From Planctomycetota bacterium (lineage in GTDB: Bacteria; Planctomycetota; Planctomycetia; Pirellulales; Lacipirellulaceae): 64,000 nucleotides of DNA. The stretch is taken from assembly GCA_029781135.1 (NCBI GenBank), contig JAKOXH010000019.1:186001-250000 (forward strand). Direction: 5' to 3'. A program made the translations under genes and the position numbers. Under the pieces are notes generated by a model, which was not told where the DNA came from, searched no databases, and worked only from the letters and a program-made list of their open reading frames with translations. This document shows, piece by piece, positions 60,314 through 64,000 of the stretch (position 1 is the first letter of the stretch; every line of letters starts with the position of its first letter).

Positions 60314-61504
60314 ATGGAACCTCGTCGAAAGGTCTCTGGTTTCACCTATGTCGGGGCCGCGAGTCGAGCGGCCCAACGAAGTCGTCCGCCTCGGCTCGGC
60401 GGACCTACCACACGACATGGTTTCACGCTGGTGGAACTACTCGTTGTCATTGCCATTATTGGTATTTTGGTGGCCTTGTTGTTGCCGGCCATTCAGGCCG
60501 CCCGCGAAGCGGCCCGTCGCTCGCAGTGCCAGAATAATCTGAAGCAGATTGGCCTGGCGCTGCAGAATTATCACAGTGCCAAGAACGAGTTGCCCAAGGG
60601 CGCACTCCTTCACGAAGGAACGCTGTGGTCGGCGTTCTTGCTTCCCTACGCGGAAGACGAGACGCTGAAGAATCTCGTTACTATTGACGAAACTTTGCTT
60701 GGATCGAATGGTGGAGACGGAAACCAGTGGGCCTCTCCAACTCCCGTGTACACGTACCCGATTACGGATAAGGGGTTCCGAAATCTCATCGCCTGCGAAA
60801 CTGTGATTCCCATGTATCGCTGCCCCTCCGCGGGCTTGCCGGAACATGTACAGCACAAGACGCCAGACGGTTATTATTATCAGGCCCGTGTGCCAGGTTC
60901 GTATATCGGTTGCGCGTCGGGCATCATCGAGAATCAATCGCTGCACAAGTTGCCCCAGTTGAAGAGCGTACGCTTATTGGAACAAACCGACGGCGTGCTA
61001 TTTTGCGTTTCGGTGGCTTGGTACGAACCTCAGAATACGGTACTTTCTCGCAATGCAGTGTCATTCCGTCAGATCGACGACGGGACTTCGAAAACAATCG
61101 CGGTTGGAGAAGCGGTTCCCGATATGGAGCTCATCCAGGCGGCGCCGATTGATGGCAACGGCTATCCGAAACCCGAGTGGAGAGGCGGTTCCTATAAGGA
61201 TCACTGGTATTGCGGGAGCGACGACGTTGATACCGGTGACGGCTACGATCCATCGGAAGCGCTTGGCTCCACGGGCGTGCCACCAAATTTGCAGAAGGCC
61301 GGCGGCGCGTACTCATGCATCGGCGCAACGCCCGCCAGCAAGGAGTGCCAGGCAGCGCAGCTTTCCTTCGGCAGCGAGCACCCGGGCGTGGTCCAAGTCG
61401 TGATGTGTGACGGTTCTGTTTCGCAAGTCGAGCAAGACATCGACCTGACGGTGTGGTCCAAGATGGGCACGCGCTCGCAAAAATTTGACCGAGTTACACC
61501 GTAG
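60314..61504 (+). CDS. DUF1559 prepilin-like protein with repeat-encoded leader, second copy
   Basis: A 396-residue protein. The ATG at 60314 follows GGAGAAG. The prepilin motif [17 protein letters not shown] begins at residue 37, then [20 protein letters not shown] and, near the C-terminus, [20 protein letters not shown] are the DUF1559 landmarks. Residues about 11-32 ([20 protein letters not shown]) are coded by a family D repeat (60347-60410). The repeat is flanked by the direct repeat TGGTTTCAC, which encodes Gly-Phe-Thr on both sides, as if the ancestral GFTLVELL site had been split and duplicated. Unlike the copy at 14853 it has no lipoprotein partner. Confidence 0.9.
   Translation: MEPRRKVSGFTYVGAASRAAQRSRPPRLGGPTTRHGFTLVELLVVIAIIGILVALLLPAIQAAREAARRSQCQNNLKQIGLALQNYHSAKNELPKGALLHEGTLWSAFLLPYAEDETLKNLVTIDETLLGSNGGDGNQWASPTPVYTYPITDKGFRNLIACETVIPMYRCPSAGLPEHVQHKTPDGYYYQARVPGSYIGCASGIIENQSLHKLPQLKSVRLLEQTDGVLFCVSVAWYEPQNTVLSRNAVSFRQIDDGTSKTIAVGEAVPDMELIQAAPIDGNGYPKPEWRGGSYKDHWYCGSDDVDTGDGYDPSEALGSTGVPPNLQKAGGAYSCIGATPASKECQAAQLSFGSEHPGVVQVVMCDGSVSQVEQDIDLTVWSKMGTRSQKFDRVTP
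60347..60410. repeat. palindromic repeat, family D, inside the second DUF1559 leader
   Basis: From TATGTCGGGGCCGCGAG to GGCGGACCTACC, with the hairpin GTCCGCC-TCGGCTC-GGCGGAC at 60383-60403. Flanking direct repeats GGTTTCAC lie at 60338-60345 and 60419-60426. The sequence CNCGACATGG follows the right end in both copies. Confidence 0.82.
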
Positions 61505-61685
61505 GTGCCTCGGCCAGAAGAGCGTGTTGTAAGCGCTGGCGATGGTTTAGTTGGAAACGGGCCGCTCCACTGAAACAACTCACAGAGTATTCTCCTGCCG
61601 CACGATCATCGTGACCCGTTCTATTTGAGAATTGGTCGTCTTGGCTAGGTTGCGCTTCTGCTACCATATGTGCTGAAGCGAAGAA

Positions 61686-62075
61686 CTACTTATTCCGCAC
61701 CGGCGGCATATCCAGCTTGCGCTTATCCGCTGGCTTCTTCATTTCACCTTCAAGCCATTTGAGGTCGGTGCTTTCCGGCTCCAATGCCAAACCAGCTTTG
61801 ATGTCTTCATTCGCTTTGGGGTCGTCGTTTTTGAGGGCGTACAACCAGGCGCGATGAAAATACGCGTTATACGTGGGCTTGGTATCGATCGATTGCGTCA
61901 GCAAGTCCAACGCCTTGGCCTGATCCGTCGGCCGTGCTCGGATTGCTTCAATGAACAGCGTTTGCGCCTTGTCGTGCTGAAACGCGCTGCCGTCTTTCGC
62001 CTTGTTGCCGCCGCAACCCGCCACGGCTAGCGACAATAGAACAAGCACGATCCATGATTTGACAGAACGGAACAT
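61686..62075 (-). CDS. small TPR-type lipoprotein
   Basis: A 129-residue predicted lipoprotein. The signal ends in the lipobox LSLAVAGC (Cys21). Two TPR-like helical pairs follow: TLFIEAIRARPTDQAKALDL and YNAYFHRAWLYALKNDDPKA with NEDIKAGLALEPESTDLKW. The C-terminus is charged (KKPADKRKLDMPPVRNK). It is probably an assembly or scaffold protein in the envelope; the partner is unknown. The ATG at 62075 has GGGGAGAG upstream. The frame extends to 62243 but has no initiator there. It is divergent from the fusion gene at 62258. Confidence 0.75.
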   Translation of the reverse strand: MFRSVKSWIVLVLLSLAVAGCGGNKAKDGSAFQHDKAQTLFIEAIRARPTDQAKALDLLTQSIDTKPTYNAYFHRAWLYALKNDDPKANEDIKAGLALEPESTDLKWLEGEMKKPADKRKLDMPPVRNK

Positions 62076-62257
62076 TTTGAATGGCTCTCCCCTCGATGCA
62101 TGGTGATAGGGATTTTGATTAAGAACGGGGCTTCCTAGGTTAGAATCGCCAGCATGATCGTACCATAATGGGGCGGCCCCGGTACAGTTGTCGCGCTGGC
62201 AGCCGGAATCTCTCCGCGATCGCCCTTCAGCAATACTCCTCATCGCCCGTGACCTTC

Positions 62258-64000
62258 ATGATTCCAATCACGTCGAATTTCCAGAAAGCCATTCCAACTC
62301 GTTGGCTCACGTTCTTTCTCATTGGCATTCTCGCCGTAGGGTGCCGATACTCGCCAGCGGCGGAAAATGTTTTTCCGGGGTCCACCTGGCAGGCTAAGTC
62401 GGGCCGGGAGCTGAAACTTGACGAGGGCCGCGTCGAGGCCGTCGCGGCCGCGTTCGGCGGCCGCGGCTGCATTATCAAAAATGGCTATGTCGTCAAAACC
62501 TGGGGCGACCAGAGCCTGCGCAAGGACTGGGCCTCTTCGGCGAAGCCGGTCTTATCGACGCTGCTGATGTTCGCCTTGCACGAAGGCAAAATCAAGAGTT
62601 TCGATCAGCCGGTGGCCGATTTTGGCTGGGAGCTTTTGCCCAAAGACCGCACGATGACGCTCCGCCATCTCGCCAGCATGACGAGCGGCTACGCGCGGCC
62701 GGAAAAACCCGGCGCCGCCTGGGCGTATAACGACTACGCGATTCAGCTCTACCAGAAAACGCTGTTCGACAAGATTTTCCAGGGCGATCCCGACGCGGTC
62801 TTTCACGATCCCCACCGCTTCGGCGCACTGAAACTCGAAGACGGCTTCGTCTTTCGCAAAACCAATCGCCGCGTATCGGCATCCGTTCGCGATTTCGCGC
62901 GCGTCGCCTGGTTCTGGCTCAATCGCGGTAACTGGAACGGCGGGCAGCTCTTGCCGCGTCAATACTTCGACGATAACATGCGTCCCCAAGTGCCGCCCAA
63001 CTTGCCGCTCAGCAGCGATGCCACGACCAATGACTACCTTCAGATTGGCACTTATGGCGGCGAATCGAACCACTTCTCCATAGCGGGCCCCGGCGTGTAC
63101 GGTTTCAACTGGTGGTTCAACGGCAAAGGCGGCAAGAGCCCGAACGTGCGCAACTGGCCCGATGCGCCTGCGGACACGGTAATGTCCCTCGGCCGCGGCG
63201 GCAATTGTTCCGTGCTTATGCCGAGTTTGAATCTCGTGGTCGTCGCGGCCGACGCCGACTGGGGCGAACTCGACCCCGGCAACCCGGACGCGATGATGAA
63301 CCGACGCTTGAAGCTGATCGCCGAAGCCGGCACGCCTTCGCCCGCCGACCGATCGCAGATGCCGCGGGGCCAGCGCATCAGCATCGCCGGTTTCCGCGAC
63401 GGCGCCCACCATTGGCGCACTATCCGCGATGCCACGCGCTTCATTCAGCCGCTGCCCGAACAGGCGACCTACGCCCCGGAGCAGGTCGAGGAGATTGTCG
63501 GCAATATCCTGCTCTTCCAGCGTGCGAACGGCGGTTGGCCCAAGGATTACGACTACCTTGCCGTCCTCACGCCCGATCAGGTCGCCGCTGTTCGTGCCAC
63601 GCACGACCGCACCGATACGTCGTTCGACAACCACAACACCCATTCGCAAGTCGACTACTTGGCCCGCGCGTATACAGGCTATGGCAACGAAGCGTGGCGT
63701 GCGGCCTGCCTCGGCGGATTCGATTTCATGCTCGCGGCTCAGCTGGCCAATGGCGGCTTTCCGCAGCGTTATCCCAACCCCAAAAGCTACTCCGCTCACA
63801 TCACGTTCAACGACGGCGTGATGATCGGCATTCTCAACGTGCTGAAGGACGCCGCCGACGGCGCACCACAGTGGCAGTGGCTCGATACCGATCGCCGCGA
63901 CCGGGCCCGCCAGGCGATTGGCCGGGCCGTCGAATGTATTCTCAATTGCCAGATAAAAACGCCCACCGGCCGCACTGGCTGGTGCCAGCAGCATGATGAA
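62258..64000 (+). CDS. lipoprotein fusing a class C beta-lactamase-type domain to a PL10-type pectate lyase (partial)
   Basis: The frame is open from 62258 to the right edge (581 codons), so the end is missing. A lipobox (FFLIGILAVGC) anchors it. Residues about 40-370 look like a serine hydrolase of the class C beta-lactamase/esterase fold: SSAKPVLSTLLMFALHEGKI carries an SxxK motif (Ser-Ser-Ala-Lys), LRHLASMTSGYARP and WAYNDYAI follow, and GRGGNCSVLMPSLNLVVV is the C-terminal strand. From about residue 400 a PL10-type pectate lyase begins: FQRANGGWPKDYDY, TDTSFDNHNTHSQVDYLARA, NGGFPQRYPNP and HITFNDGVMIGILNVL. The two domains may remove ester groups and then cut pectin; this coupling is inferred. 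Confidence 0.85.
   Translation, partial: MIPITSNFQKAIPTRWLTFFLIGILAVGCRYSPAAENVFPGSTWQAKSGRELKLDEGRVEAVAAAFGGRGCIIKNGYVVKTWGDQSLRKDWASSAKPVLSTLLMFALHEGKIKSFDQPVADFGWELLPKDRTMTLRHLASMTSGYARPEKPGAAWAYNDYAIQLYQKTLFDKIFQGDPDAVFHDPHRFGALKLEDGFVFRKTNRRVSASVRDFARVAWFWLNRGNWNGGQLLPRQYFDDNMRPQVPPNLPLSSDATTNDYLQIGTYGGESNHFSIAGPGVYGFNWWFNGKGGKSPNVRNWPDAPADTVMSLGRGGNCSVLMPSLNLVVVAADADWGELDPGNPDAMMNRRLKLIAEAGTPSPADRSQMPRGQRISIAGFRDGAHHWRTIRDATRFIQPLPEQATYAPEQVEEIVGNILLFQRANGGWPKDYDYLAVLTPDQVAAVRATHDRTDTSFDNHNTHSQVDYLARAYTGYGNEAWRAACLGGFDFMLAAQLANGGFPQRYPNPKSYSAHITFNDGVMIGILNVLKDAADGAPQWQWLDTDRRDRARQAIGRAVECILNCQIKTPTGRTGWCQQHDE

Noticed and set aside
62552..63994. A 480-codon open frame on the minus strand
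   Set aside because: It is antisense to the fusion lipoprotein at 62258-64000, whose plus-strand translation gives clear protein motifs. The antisense frame has no recognisable family and results from GC-rich codon bias.
1..64000. CRISPR array, tRNA, rRNA or riboswitch
   Set aside because: No regularly spaced identical repeats, no cloverleaf-like tRNA sequence and no rRNA segments were seen. The repeats present are palindromic and irregularly spaced. Riboswitch detection by eye is weak, so absence is not certain.

Overview
The window looks like a chromosomal segment of a planctomycete, most likely of the Pirellulales type. This is inferred from the gene families, not from a marker gene. The diagnostic families are PEP-CTERM proteins with a dockerin-like GDYNxxGxVDAADYxxWR stretch, DUF1559 prepilin-like proteins paired with a small Ig-like lipoprotein, DUF1080 proteins, the TIGR03545/TIGR03546 pair, secreted sialidase-type propellers and a GC-rich genome with many short palindromic repeats. 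No rRNA, tRNA, CRISPR array, transposase or phage gene was seen.

Region 1 (1-33.5 kb) is a dense block of secreted carbohydrate-active and related proteins: GH5-like enzymes at 1-1375, 22418-23725 and 23753-25138, two sialidase-type propellers, two DUF1080 proteins, a GH99-like protein with dockerin and PEP-CTERM tail, a PQQ-type propeller with EF-hands, a 768-residue glycosidase-like protein, a DUF1559/lipoprotein pair, three PEP-CTERM proteins, a nitrilase-type lipoprotein, a GxGYxYP-family protein, a CocE-type hydrolase, an FGE-like protein without active-site cysteines and a parallel beta-helix protein. A LacI-type regulator (20999-22060) diverges from the PEP-CTERM genes. Between them lie two promoter-like signals and the palindrome TGCAAGCGTTTGCA.

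Region 2 (33.6-38.7 kb) is lipid-related: an acyl-CoA ligase diverges from FabZ-like / acyl carrier protein / FabZ-like / beta-ketoacyl synthase genes, with a good sigma70-like promoter at 35466-35494. Region 3 (39-50.7 kb) is mostly housekeeping: ferrochelatase, aldo/keto reductase, VOC protein, DUF4404, RRM RNA-binding protein, HAD phosphatase, a UroD-like protein, the TIGR03545/03546 pair and an octaheme cytochrome fused to HEAT and TPR repeats.

Region 4 (51.4-59.1 kb, all minus strand) is a heavy-metal efflux locus: TolC-type channel, Cys/His-rich secreted protein, CusB-type adaptor, CusA/CzcA-type pump and a lipoprotein that shares an unusual Cys/His motif with the adaptor. Region 5 (59.3-64 kb) has MsrA, a second DUF1559 protein, a TPR lipoprotein and a lipoprotein fusing a class C beta-lactamase-type domain to a PL10-type pectate lyase. 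The fusion runs off the right edge.

The most unusual signal is non-genic. At least eight families of palindromic or MITE-like repeats fill the intergenic spaces. In three genes a repeat lies in frame within the N-terminal leader: in two prepilin-like proteins it is flanked by a duplicated GGYTTCA, and in the beta-helix protein it sits between a strong ribosome binding site/start codon and the signal peptide. One further element supplies the stop codon of the GH99-like gene.
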